DNA of 47,235 bases from the NCBI RefSeq assembly GCF_003846175.1, contig NZ_ML123052.1, forward strand, positions 348,175 to 395,409, given 5' to 3'. The stretch comes from Streptomyces sp. ADI95-17. Lineage in GTDB: Bacteria > Actinomycetota > Actinomycetes > Streptomycetales > Streptomycetaceae. Positions within the stretch are counted from its first letter, which is position 1; every line of letters starts with the position of its first letter. Below are positions 31,958 to 38,841 of the stretch, one piece after another. Under the pieces are notes generated by a model that searched no databases, was not told where the DNA came from, and saw only the letters and a list, made by a program, of their open reading frames with translations. The position numbers and the translations under genes were made by a program.

Positions 31958-32152
31958 TCACGCCGAATCCTGCCGTCGGTCGAAGGGAACAGACGCGTAA
32001 AGCGCCGTAGGCAGGAGCGGGGGACCCAGGTAAGCGCCGGGCCCGATCGTCGAAAGACGCATCAGGACCGGCTTGGGGTGAAGTCGCGTGCTAGGACGTG
32101 CGACCGGGCAACTCACTTGGCCCGAACCCGACAGCTCACCTCGTAGGCGTCG
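31958..32152 (+). promoter_or_regulatory. c-di-AMP riboswitch (ydaO/yuaA class)
   Basis: All hallmark segments are present in order: a 6-bp helix CCTGCC/GGCAGG (31969-31974 with 32010-32015), GAGCGGGGGACCCAGG (32015-32030), GGGGTGAAG near 32075, GGGCAACTC near 32106 and CCCGAACCCGACAGCTCACC (32121-32140) with TCGTAGGC. Outer stem ACGCC/GGCGT pairs 31960-31964 with 32146-32150. This class binds cyclic di-AMP and, in S. coelicolor, controls rpfA, linking the second messenger to germination and wall remodelling. The aptamer ends only ~17 nt from the ATG. Confidence 0.95.
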
Positions 32153-32167
32153 GTGAGGAGAAGTTCC

Positions 32168-32944
32168 ATGCTGCTTTCCAGCAAGGGCAAGCACCGCCGC
32201 CCGTCCAAGGTCGTCCGCATCGCCACGCTCGCCGGTGTCGCCGGTGCCGCAGTCGCCGTGCCCCTGATGGGCGCGACCGGCGCCTCCGCCGCCTCCGTCT
32301 CCACCTGGGACGCCGTCGCCCAGTGCGAGTCCGGTGGCAACTGGTCCATCAACACCGGCAACGGCTACTACGGCGGTCTGCAGTTCTCGCAGTCCAGCTG
32401 GGCCGCCGCCGGCGGTACGCAGTACGCCGCCCGTGCCGACCTGGCCACCAAGGCCCAGCAGATCGCCACCGCCGAGAAGCTCCTCGACATGCAGGGCCCG
32501 GGTGCCTGGGGCTGCGCCGGTGCCGGCAACCTGACCAACGACGGCGTCGACCCGGGTGTCGACACCGGCTCCTCGAACTCCTCCTCGAACTCCACCGCGA
32601 GCTCCGGCGCCTCCGAGCAGCAGAGCGCCCCGAAGCAGCAGTCGCAGCCGGCCCAGCAGGCCCAGCCGAAGCCGGCCGAGCGCACCGAGGCCCCCGCCGC
32701 CTCCCGCTCGGACCGCTCCGCCGCCCCGCAGGCCGAGTCGAAGAAGACCGTCACCACCCCGACCGGCGAGAAGGTCAAGAAGGGCGACGGCGAGTACAAG
32801 GTCGTCTCCGGCGACTCGCTGAGCAAGATCGCCGCCGACAACAAGGTCGAGGGCGGCTGGCAGCAGCTGTTCGAGCTGAACAAGGACATCGTCAAGGACG
32901 CCGACCTGATCTACCCGGGTCAGCAGCTGCACCTGACGAAGTAG
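32168..32944 (+). CDS. rpfA: Resuscitation-promoting factor RpfA (Rpf + LysM)
   Basis: 258 residues from ATG 32168 (GAGGAGA 6-7 nt upstream), preferred to an in-frame GTG at 32153 that lies inside the riboswitch-proximal stem. Signal peptide ~1-42 (AVPLMGATGASA), Rpf domain (STWDAVAQCESGGNWSINTGNGYYGGLQFSQSSWAAAGG; catalytic Glu54), a Ser/Gln/Pro linker, and C-terminal LysM (EYKVVSGDSLSKIAADNKVEGGWQQLFELNKDIV). It is a secreted muralytic enzyme. Expression is controlled by the c-di-AMP riboswitch. The Rpf domain is closely similar to the one in the upstream gene, indicating an old tandem duplication. Confidence 0.95.
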   Translation: MLLSSKGKHRRPSKVVRIATLAGVAGAAVAVPLMGATGASAASVSTWDAVAQCESGGNWSINTGNGYYGGLQFSQSSWAAAGGTQYAARADLATKAQQIATAEKLLDMQGPGAWGCAGAGNLTNDGVDPGVDTGSSNSSSNSTASSGASEQQSAPKQQSQPAQQAQPKPAERTEAPAASRSDRSAAPQAESKKTVTTPTGEKVKKGDGEYKVVSGDSLSKIAADNKVEGGWQQLFELNKDIVKDADLIYPGQQLHLTK

Positions 32945-32982
32945 TCACGGCTCTCTCCTCTCCGGGACCCCCCTGAGCACCA

Positions 32983-33024
32983 CCCCGGTCCGGCGCGCAT
33001 TTCCCCGTGTGCGCCGGGCCGGGG
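32983..33024. terminator. Hairpin terminator after rpfA
   Basis: 17-bp arms with two mismatches (32983-32999 against 33008-33024). Confidence 0.75.
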
Positions 33025-33072
33025 CGCTGCCGTTCGTGCTCGGGGGAGCGCCGGATCGTTCAACTGTTGTAG

Positions 33073-33086
33073 TTACCGACCGGTAA
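33073..33086. promoter_or_regulatory. Perfect 14-bp dyad TTACCGACCGGTAA upstream of eno
   Basis: Arms TTACCG/CGGTAA around AC, about 160 nt before the eno start. The form resembles TetR-family operators. It sits in the 300-nt rpfA-eno gap, which holds no gene. Confidence 0.5.
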
Positions 33087-33244
33087 ATTTCTGGCTGTTT
33101 GCCCGGCAATGTGCGCCCTCGGGTCCTTTTTCGTCCCAGGGGTCGGGCGGTCGGCCGACTGATCGGGCCGGGCCGGTTAGGCTCTTTTCGCAAGGCCAAA
33201 GCGACCCTGCACAACCAGCGTCATATCCCAGAAGGAGATGCCTC

Positions 33245-34525
33245 GTGCCGTCCATCGACGTCGTCGTAGCCCGGGAAATCCTCGACTCCCGCGGAAACCC
33301 CACGGTCGAGGTAGAGGTCGGCCTCGACGACGGCAGCACGGGCCGTGCTGCCGTTCCGTCCGGCGCCTCCACCGGTGCGTTCGAGGCCATTGAGCTTCGC
33401 GACGGTGACCCCAACCGCTACCAGGGCAAGGGCGTCGAGAAGGCCGTCCTCGCCGTGATCGAGCAGATCGGCCCGGAGCTCGTCGGCTACGACGCCACCG
33501 AGCAGCGGCTGATCGACCAGGCGATGTTCGACCTGGACGCCACCGAGAACAAGGGCTCGCTCGGCGCCAACGCCATCCTCGGCGTCTCGCTGGCCGTCGC
33601 CCACGCCGCCTCCGAGGCCTCGGACCTGCCGCTGTTCCGCTACCTCGGCGGCCCGAACGCGCACCTGCTGCCCGTTCCGATGATGAACATCCTCAACGGC
33701 GGCTCGCACGCCGACTCCAACGTGGACATCCAGGAGTTCATGATCGCGCCGATCGGCGCGGAGTCCTTCTCCGAGGCACTGCGCTGGGGTGCCGAGGTCT
33801 ACCACACGCTGAAGAAGGTCCTGAAGACCAAGGGCCTGTCGACCGGTCTCGGCGACGAGGGCGGCTTCGCGCCGAACCTGGAGTCGAACCGCGCCGCCCT
33901 GGACCTCATCGTCGAGGCCATCAAGGAAGCCGGCTACGTCCCGGGCAAGGACATCGCGCTGGCGCTCGACGTCGCCGCGTCCGAGTTCTACAAGGACGGC
34001 AAGTACGAGTTCGAGGGCAAGTCCCGCTCGGCCGCCGAGATGACCGAGTACTACGAGGAGCTCGTCTCCGCGTACCCGCTGGTCTCCATCGAGGACCCGC
34101 TGTACGAGGACGACTGGGCCGGCTGGAAGGTCATCACCGACAAGCTCGGCGCCAAGGTGCAGATCGTCGGCGACGACCTCTTCGTCACCAACCCGGAGCG
34201 CCTGGCCCGCGGCATCGAGGAGGGCTCCGCCAACGCCCTGCTCGTCAAGGTCAACCAGATCGGCTCGCTGACCGAGACCCTGGACGCCGTCGAGCTGGCC
34301 CAGCGCAACGGCTTCAAGTGCATGATGTCGCACCGCTCCGGCGAGACCGAGGACGTCACCATCGCCGACCTCGCGGTCGCGGTGAACTGCGGCCAGATCA
34401 AGACCGGCGCCCCGGCCCGCTCGGACCGCGTCGCCAAGTACAACCAGCTCCTGCGCATCGAGGAGATCCTCGACGACGCCGCGGTGTACGCGGGCCGCTC
34501 GGCGTTCCCGCGGTTCAAGGGCTGA
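33245..34525 (+). CDS. eno: Enolase
   Basis: 426 residues, GTG start with AAGGAGAT 6-7 nt upstream. Enolase converts 2-phosphoglycerate to phosphoenolpyruvate in glycolysis; it is cytosolic and also part of RNA degradosomes. The start motif is AREILDSRGNPTVEVEV. Mg ligands lie in ALDVAASEF, SIEDPLYEDDW and QIVGDDLFVTN. The catalytic lysine and family signature are in LLVKVNQIGSLTET, followed by SHRSGETED. The length is standard. The gene follows the rpfA terminator and is ended by its own strong hairpin. Confidence 0.98.
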   Translation: MPSIDVVVAREILDSRGNPTVEVEVGLDDGSTGRAAVPSGASTGAFEAIELRDGDPNRYQGKGVEKAVLAVIEQIGPELVGYDATEQRLIDQAMFDLDATENKGSLGANAILGVSLAVAHAASEASDLPLFRYLGGPNAHLLPVPMMNILNGGSHADSNVDIQEFMIAPIGAESFSEALRWGAEVYHTLKKVLKTKGLSTGLGDEGGFAPNLESNRAALDLIVEAIKEAGYVPGKDIALALDVAASEFYKDGKYEFEGKSRSAAEMTEYYEELVSAYPLVSIEDPLYEDDWAGWKVITDKLGAKVQIVGDDLFVTNPERLARGIEEGSANALLVKVNQIGSLTETLDAVELAQRNGFKCMMSHRSGETEDVTIADLAVAVNCGQIKTGAPARSDRVAKYNQLLRIEEILDDAAVYAGRSAFPRFKG

Positions 34526-34556
34526 CAAGCCCGGCGGGGGCAAGTGCCCCGGCCTC

Positions 34557-34601
34557 CGTCCGTCCCCGCACTCGGTCCCGTACCGTGTGCGGGGACGGAC
34601 G
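34557..34601. terminator. Strong hairpin terminator after eno
   Basis: Perfect 15-bp arms CGTCCGTCCCCGCAC / GTGCGGGGACGGACG, 31 nt after the stop, preceded by a small GGGGCA/TGCCCC stem (34537-34550). Confidence 0.85.
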
Positions 34602-34623
34602 TGCGTAGTGGGGAGGCGGAGAC

Positions 34624-35094
34624 ATGGCCGCGAAGGACCGGGACCGGTTCTCCACCGCGACCCGGCTGCGACTGCTCGGCGAGCAGACCGCGGCCCGTGT
34701 CTACCGGTCCCAGAACCGCCGCCAGGCCCGCCGCTCACGGCTCACCGGCCGGGCGGCCTTCCTCGCGCTGGTCGTCTGCTCGCTGGTGGTCGCGCTCGCG
34801 TACCCGATGCGGCAGTACGTCTCGCAGCAGGACGAGATCGCCGACCAGGAGCGGCTGGCGCAGGACGCCAAGACCCGTACCGAGGAGCTGCGCGACGAGA
34901 AGGCGCGCCTCCAGGACGATGCGTACATCCGGCAGCTGGCCCGTACGCACCTGCACTACCTTCTTCCCGGGGAGACCGGTTACACGGTGATCGACCCCGA
35001 CGCGGTCAAGGAGCGCGAGGGCCGGACGGACGAGTCCGGCCGGCCGTGGCACTCCAACCTCTGGGACGGCGTGGACAGCGCCGACCGCGACTGA
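34624..35094 (+). CDS. divIC: DivIC/FtsB-type septum formation protein
   Basis: 156 residues, ATG with GGAGGCGGAG upstream. A basic cytoplasmic N-terminus (RSQNRRQARRSRLTG) leads to one membrane helix (AAFLALVVCSLVVALAYPM, ~44-62), then a coiled coil (QYVSQQDEIADQERLAQDAKTRTEELRDEKARLQDDAYIRQLARTHLHYLLPGE) and a tail. This is the DivIC/FtsB plan; with FtsL and DivIB/FtsQ it stabilises the septal machinery. In Streptomyces the protein is needed for sporulation septation but not for viability. It is the first gene of a divIC-DUF501-ppx cluster and stands between eno and the rest, as in other Streptomyces. Confidence 0.93.
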   Translation: MAAKDRDRFSTATRLRLLGEQTAARVYRSQNRRQARRSRLTGRAAFLALVVCSLVVALAYPMRQYVSQQDEIADQERLAQDAKTRTEELRDEKARLQDDAYIRQLARTHLHYLLPGETGYTVIDPDAVKEREGRTDESGRPWHSNLWDGVDSADRD

Positions 35095-35153
35095 ATCTCT
35101 TCATCCATCTGCAGAACCGCAGTTCGAGCAGCCCGATCAGAACCTAGGCAGGC

Positions 35154-35687
35154 ATGGAAACGCCCCCTCCCCAGACCGAGTCCACCGCGCCCACCGAGGC
35201 GGACATCGCCGCGTTCCAGCAGCAGCTGGGGCGTCCGCCGCGCGGTCTGCGCGCGATCGCGCACCGCTGCCCGTGCGGCAACCCGGACGTGGTCGAGACG
35301 CAGCCCCGGCTGGAGGACGGTACGCCGTTCCCGACGACGTACTACCTGACGTGCCCGCGTGCCGCGTCCGCGATCGGCACGCTGGAGGCGAACGGGGTCA
35401 TGAAGGAGATGACCGAGCGCCTCGGTACGGACCCCGAGCTGGCCGCCGCGTACCGGGCCGCGCACGAGGACTACATCGCCCGGCGCGACGCGATCGAGGT
35501 GCTGGAAGGCTTCCCGAGCGCGGGGGGCATGCCGGACCGGGTGAAGTGCCTGCACGTCCTGGTGGGGCACTCGCTGGCCGCGGGGCCGGGGGTGAACCCG
35601 CTGGGGGACGAGGCGATCGCGATGCTGCCGGAGTGGTGGCGCAAGGGGCCGTGCGTTTCGCCGTGCGGCGCGCCGGACGAGGGCTGA
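35154..35687 (+). CDS. DUF501 family protein
   Basis: 177 residues, ATG. The DUF501 core is visible: VVETQPRLEDGTPFPTTYYLTCPRAASAIGTLEANGVMKEM, then VKCLHVLVGHSLAAGPGVNPLGDEAI. The pattern CPCGNP, YYLTCPR, KCLH and CVSPC gives several cysteines that could bind metal. Its function is unknown; the family is confined to actinobacteria and always lies near divIC and ppx. The spacing to divIC is 59 nt, so the genes may be cotranscribed. Confidence 0.92.
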   Translation: METPPPQTESTAPTEADIAAFQQQLGRPPRGLRAIAHRCPCGNPDVVETQPRLEDGTPFPTTYYLTCPRAASAIGTLEANGVMKEMTERLGTDPELAAAYRAAHEDYIARRDAIEVLEGFPSAGGMPDRVKCLHVLVGHSLAAGPGVNPLGDEAIAMLPEWWRKGPCVSPCGAPDEG

Positions 35688-35694
35688 CCGTCCC

Positions 35695-35772
35695 TTCGGG
35701 GGCTCCGCCCCCGCACCCCCGCTCCTCAATCGCCGGAGGGGCTGGAATCGCTCCTCGGCCGCCGGAGGGGCT
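35695..35772. repeat. Streptomyces-type dispersed intergenic repeat
   Basis: Two copies of CGCTCCTCnnnCGCCGGAGGGGCT (35720-35743 and 35749-35772) follow a GGGGGCTCCGCCCCC hairpin. I recognise this family from many Streptomyces intergenic regions. Arms GCTCCTC/GGAGGGGC do not form one long stem, so the hairpin is the structural part. Confidence 0.75.
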
Positions 35773-35798
35773 CTGTCTGCTTGATTTGGGAGTACTTC

Positions 35799-36740
35799 AT
35801 GACCCGCGTGGCCGCCATCGACTGCGGTACCAACTCCATCCGTCTGCTCGTCGCCGACGCGGATCCGTCCACCGGTGAGTTCGTCGAGCTCGACCGGCGG
35901 ATGGAGATCGTCCGGCTCGGGCAGGGCGTCGACCGTACCGGCCGGCTCGCCCCCGAGGCGCTGGAGCGGACGTTCGCGGCCTGCCGGCAGTACGCGGCGG
36001 TCATCAAGGAGCACGGGGCGCAGCGGATCCGTTTCGTCGCCACCTCCGCCTCCCGCGACGCGGAGAACCGGGACGACTTCGTCCGCGGGGTGCTGGAGAT
36101 CCTGGGCGTCGAGCCCGAGGTGATCAGCGGTGACCAGGAGGCCGAGTTCTCCTTCACCGGAGCCACCAAGGAGCTCGCGGGCCGCGATCACCTGGCGAAG
36201 CCGTATCTCGTCGTGGACATCGGCGGCGGCTCCACCGAGTTCGTCGTCGGTGACGACCACGTGCGGGCCGCGCGCTCCGTGGACATCGGCTGCGTACGGA
36301 TGACCGAGCGGCACCTCGTACGCGACGGCGTCGTGACCGACCCGCCGGAGGACGAGCAGATCGCCGCGATCCGGGCCGACATCGACGCCGCCCTGGACCT
36401 CGCCGAGGAGAGCGTCCCGCTCGCCGGGGCCGCCACCCTCGTCGGGCTGGCCGGGACGGTCACCACGATCGCCGCGATCGCCCTGGGGCTGGAGGCGTAC
36501 GACTCCGAGGCGATTCACCACTCCCGGATCTCCTTCGAGCAGGTCCAGGAGATCACCGGACGGCTGCTCGGCTCCACCCACGCCGAACGGGCCGCGATCG
36601 GCGCGATGCACCCGGGACGGGTCGACGTGATCACGTCCGGGGCGCTGATCCTGCTCGCCGTGATGGAGCGGACCGGGGCCCGCGAGGTCGTCGTCAGCGA
36701 GCACGACATCCTCGACGGAATCGGCTGGTCGATCGCCTAG
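35799..36740 (+). CDS. ppx: Exopolyphosphatase / Ppx-GppA family
   Basis: 313 residues, ATG with GGGAG about 8 nt upstream. Actin-like ATPase fold: phosphate-binding loops AAIDCGTNSIRLLVAD and VVDIGGGSTEFVVG, plus LAGTVTTIAAIALGLE and SGALILLAVME. The short form lacks the C-terminal HD domain of E. coli Ppx, as in actinobacterial Ppx1/2 proteins. It hydrolyses inorganic polyphosphate and/or pppGpp; which activity dominates cannot be read here. It is last in the divIC-DUF501-ppx cluster and precedes a regulatory region. Confidence 0.93.
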   Translation: MTRVAAIDCGTNSIRLLVADADPSTGEFVELDRRMEIVRLGQGVDRTGRLAPEALERTFAACRQYAAVIKEHGAQRIRFVATSASRDAENRDDFVRGVLEILGVEPEVISGDQEAEFSFTGATKELAGRDHLAKPYLVVDIGGGSTEFVVGDDHVRAARSVDIGCVRMTERHLVRDGVVTDPPEDEQIAAIRADIDAALDLAEESVPLAGAATLVGLAGTVTTIAAIALGLEAYDSEAIHHSRISFEQVQEITGRLLGSTHAERAAIGAMHPGRVDVITSGALILLAVMERTGAREVVVSEHDILDGIGWSIA

Positions 36741-36851
36741 GGCGGCTGCGCGCGAGCCCCCGGACGGGGCGCTCACGCGTACCTTGGCCTGCACCTTTGA
36801 GCTCTTCCGGGCCCCCCGAGCGGTGGTTCGCGGGACACGTCGCGACGAAGT

Positions 36852-36869
36852 TCGTGAACTTCTTCACAA
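36852..36869. promoter_or_regulatory. Distal Rex operator (ROP) candidate
   Basis: TCGTGAACTTCTTCACAA matches the Rex consensus TTGTGAANNNNTTCACAA at 13 of 14 fixed positions. Rex senses NADH/NAD+ and represses respiratory genes; from memory ndh is a Rex target in S. coelicolor. Confidence 0.7.
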
Positions 36870-36974
36870 GGAATTCGGCTCTATGGAGGGCGGTTCTGCT
36901 CCGGATGGGCATCCGGGGCCGCTCGCAAGGCCGTTGAGAGACCGCGCGGAAGTGTTCCGGACGTGTTGCCGGGA

Positions 36975-36998
36975 GGTGAACCGGAGCGGTGGTTCACC
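36975..36998. promoter_or_regulatory. Dyad GGTGAACC-8nt-GGTTCACC
   Basis: Perfect 8-bp arms. The GTTCACC core resembles Streptomyces PhoP half-sites, but those are normally direct repeats, so identity is open. Confidence 0.4.
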
Positions 36999-37124
36999 CC
37001 GCCCGGAGGGCCAAGGGCCAGCTCACAAGCGGTGAACAACGTTCGCCGTCACGCCGTGGTTCCCCTGCGGCGCCATGACCTGGGTCACGTGGGCGGCGAA
37101 GTGTAGCAGAAGGGGGCACCAACC

Positions 37125-37142
37125 TTGTGAAGGGGCTCACGA
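37125..37142. promoter_or_regulatory. Proximal Rex operator (ROP) candidate
   Basis: TTGTGAAGGGGCTCACGA matches the Rex consensus at 12 of 14 fixed positions. It lies immediately upstream of the inferred -35 position of ndh, a good place for repression. Confidence 0.6.
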
Positions 37143-37163
37143 GCATGCCCTCGGAGGGGGGTG

Positions 37164-37169
37164 GATACT
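37164..37169 (+). promoter_or_regulatory. Candidate -10 box of ndh
   Basis: GATACT, 7 nt before the ATG; the nearest Shine-Dalgarno-like GGAGG is too far away, so the transcript may be leaderless. Confidence 0.4.
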
Positions 37170-37176
37170 CGATGGC

Positions 37177-38562
37177 ATGAGCACCACGGAGCGTCCCAGG
37201 ATCCTCGTAGTAGGCGGTGGGTACGTAGGCCTGTACGCAGCTCGACGCATTCTCAAGAAGATGCGCTACGGAGAGGCGACCGTCACGGTCGTCGACCCGC
37301 GCTCGTACATGACGTACCAGCCCTTCCTCCCCGAAGCTGCTGCCGGCAGCATCTCGCCTCGGCATGTCGTCGTCCCGCTGCGACGCGTACTGCCGAAGGC
37401 CGAGGTGCTCACCGGCCGCGTCACGACCATCGATCAGGACCGCAAGGTCGCCACGGTCGCGCCGCTCGTCGGCGAGGCCTACGAGCTGCCCTTCGACTAC
37501 CTGGTCATCGCGATGGGCGCGGTCTCCCGCACCTTCCCGATCCCCGGCCTCGCCGAGCAGGGCATCGGCATGAAGGGCATCGAGGAGGCCATCGGCCTGC
37601 GCAACCACGTCCTTGAGCAGCTGGACAAGGCCGACTCGACGACCGACGAGGACGTCCGCCGCAGGGCGTTGACGTTCGTCTTCGTGGGCGGCGGTTTCGC
37701 CGGTGCGGAGACCATCGGCGAGGTCGAGGACATGGCCCGCGACGCGGCGAAGTACTACACGAACGTGAAGCGCGAGGACATGCGCTTCATCCTCGTCGAC
37801 GCCGCCGACAAGATCCTTCCCGAGGTCGGCCCGAAGCTGGGCACCTGGGGCCGGGAGCACCTGGAGTCCCGTGGTGTCGAGGTCTTCCTCTCGACCTCCA
37901 TGGACTCCTGCGTCGACGGTCACGTCGTGCTGAAGAACGGCCTTGAGGTCGACTCCAACACCATCGTGTGGACGGCCGGCGTGAAGCCGAACCCGGCGCT
38001 GGCCCGCTTCGGCCTGCCGCTCGGCCCCCGCGGTCACGTGGACACCTCCGAGAAGCTCCAGGTGCAGGGCACCGACTACATCTGGGCCGCGGGCGACAAC
38101 GCCCAGGTTCCGGACATGGTCGGCCGCAAGGCCGGTAACCCGAACGCCTGGTGCCCGCCCAACGCCCAGCACGCGCTGCGGCAGGCCAAGGTCCTCGGCG
38201 ACAACGTCATCTCCGGGATGCGCGGCTTCCCGCAGAAGGACTACAGCCACGCCAACAAGGGTGCCGTCGCCGGTCTGGGGCTGCACAAGGGCGTCGCGAT
38301 GATCGTCATGGGCAAGATGAAGATCAAGCTCAAGGGACGCCTCGCCTGGTACATGCACCGTGGCTACCACGGCATGGCGATGCCGACCTGGAACCGTAAG
38401 ATCCGGATCTTCGCCGACTGGACCCTTGCGATGTTCCTCAAGCGCGAGGTCGTCTCGCTCGGCGCCATGGAGACGCCGCGCGAGGAGTTCTACGAGGCCG
38501 CCAAGCCGGCCCCGGCACCGGCCGCCGCCAAGGCCGAGGGCGAGAAGGCCAAGGCCTCCTAG
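37177..38562 (+). CDS. ndh: Type II NADH dehydrogenase (NDH-2)
   Basis: 461 residues from ATG 37177. Two dinucleotide folds: FAD-binding ILVVGGGYVGLYAARRI near the N-terminus and NADH-binding TFVFVGGGFAGAE near 165-180. MTYQPFLPEAAAGSISPRHVVVPLR and WTAGVKPNPALARFGLPL...DYIWAAGDNAQ are typical. C-terminal amphipathic sequence (RKIRIFADWTLAMFLKREVVSLG) anchors NDH-2 to the membrane surface. It passes electrons from NADH to menaquinone without pumping protons. The Ala/Pro/Lys tail is extra. Upstream Rex sites and a -10 just before the ATG suggest redox-controlled, leaderless expression. Confidence 0.95.
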   Translation: MSTTERPRILVVGGGYVGLYAARRILKKMRYGEATVTVVDPRSYMTYQPFLPEAAAGSISPRHVVVPLRRVLPKAEVLTGRVTTIDQDRKVATVAPLVGEAYELPFDYLVIAMGAVSRTFPIPGLAEQGIGMKGIEEAIGLRNHVLEQLDKADSTTDEDVRRRALTFVFVGGGFAGAETIGEVEDMARDAAKYYTNVKREDMRFILVDAADKILPEVGPKLGTWGREHLESRGVEVFLSTSMDSCVDGHVVLKNGLEVDSNTIVWTAGVKPNPALARFGLPLGPRGHVDTSEKLQVQGTDYIWAAGDNAQVPDMVGRKAGNPNAWCPPNAQHALRQAKVLGDNVISGMRGFPQKDYSHANKGAVAGLGLHKGVAMIVMGKMKIKLKGRLAWYMHRGYHGMAMPTWNRKIRIFADWTLAMFLKREVVSLGAMETPREEFYEAAKPAPAPAAAKAEGEKAKAS

Positions 38563-38609
38563 TCCGCCCGCGGGCCCACTCACCCGCGCAGCAGTACCTG
38601 TACGACGCC

Positions 38610-38651
38610 CGAAGGGGCCGTCCGCCATCCGTGGTGCGGGCGGCCCCTTCG
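38610..38651. terminator. Hairpin terminator after ndh
   Basis: 16-bp arms CGAAGGGGCCGTCCGC / GCGGGCGGCCCCTTCG (one mismatch), 48 nt after the stop. Confidence 0.85.
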
Positions 38652-38841
38652 GCGTATCCGCGCCAAATGCATGTGGTGTACAGCTATTTTGCCTTTCCAT
38701 TGCGCTGTAGCGGGATGGCGGGCGCCTCGCGGACTGTTGAGGGGTACGTACCTCGTCGCGGCACACGGGTGCCCGGCGTGGTTGCAGGCATGTTCGACCA
38801 TGTTTGGGCACATTGGGAACACCATCACGGAGGTGTGCGCC

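Larger units (their letters stand above)
36741..37176. other. Regulatory region upstream of ndh, rich in GTGAA/TTCAC motifs
   Basis: 436 bases without a gene. It contains two Rex-type sites (36852-36869 and 37125-37142), a GGTGAACC/GGTTCACC dyad, GGTGAAC/GTTCGCC arms near 37031-37049, and GGGTCACGTGGG near 37082. Confidence 0.65.

Noticed and set aside
32153..32167. GTG 32153 as rpfA start
   Set aside because: It lies within the riboswitch-proximal stem and overlaps the Shine-Dalgarno sequence of the ATG at 32168.
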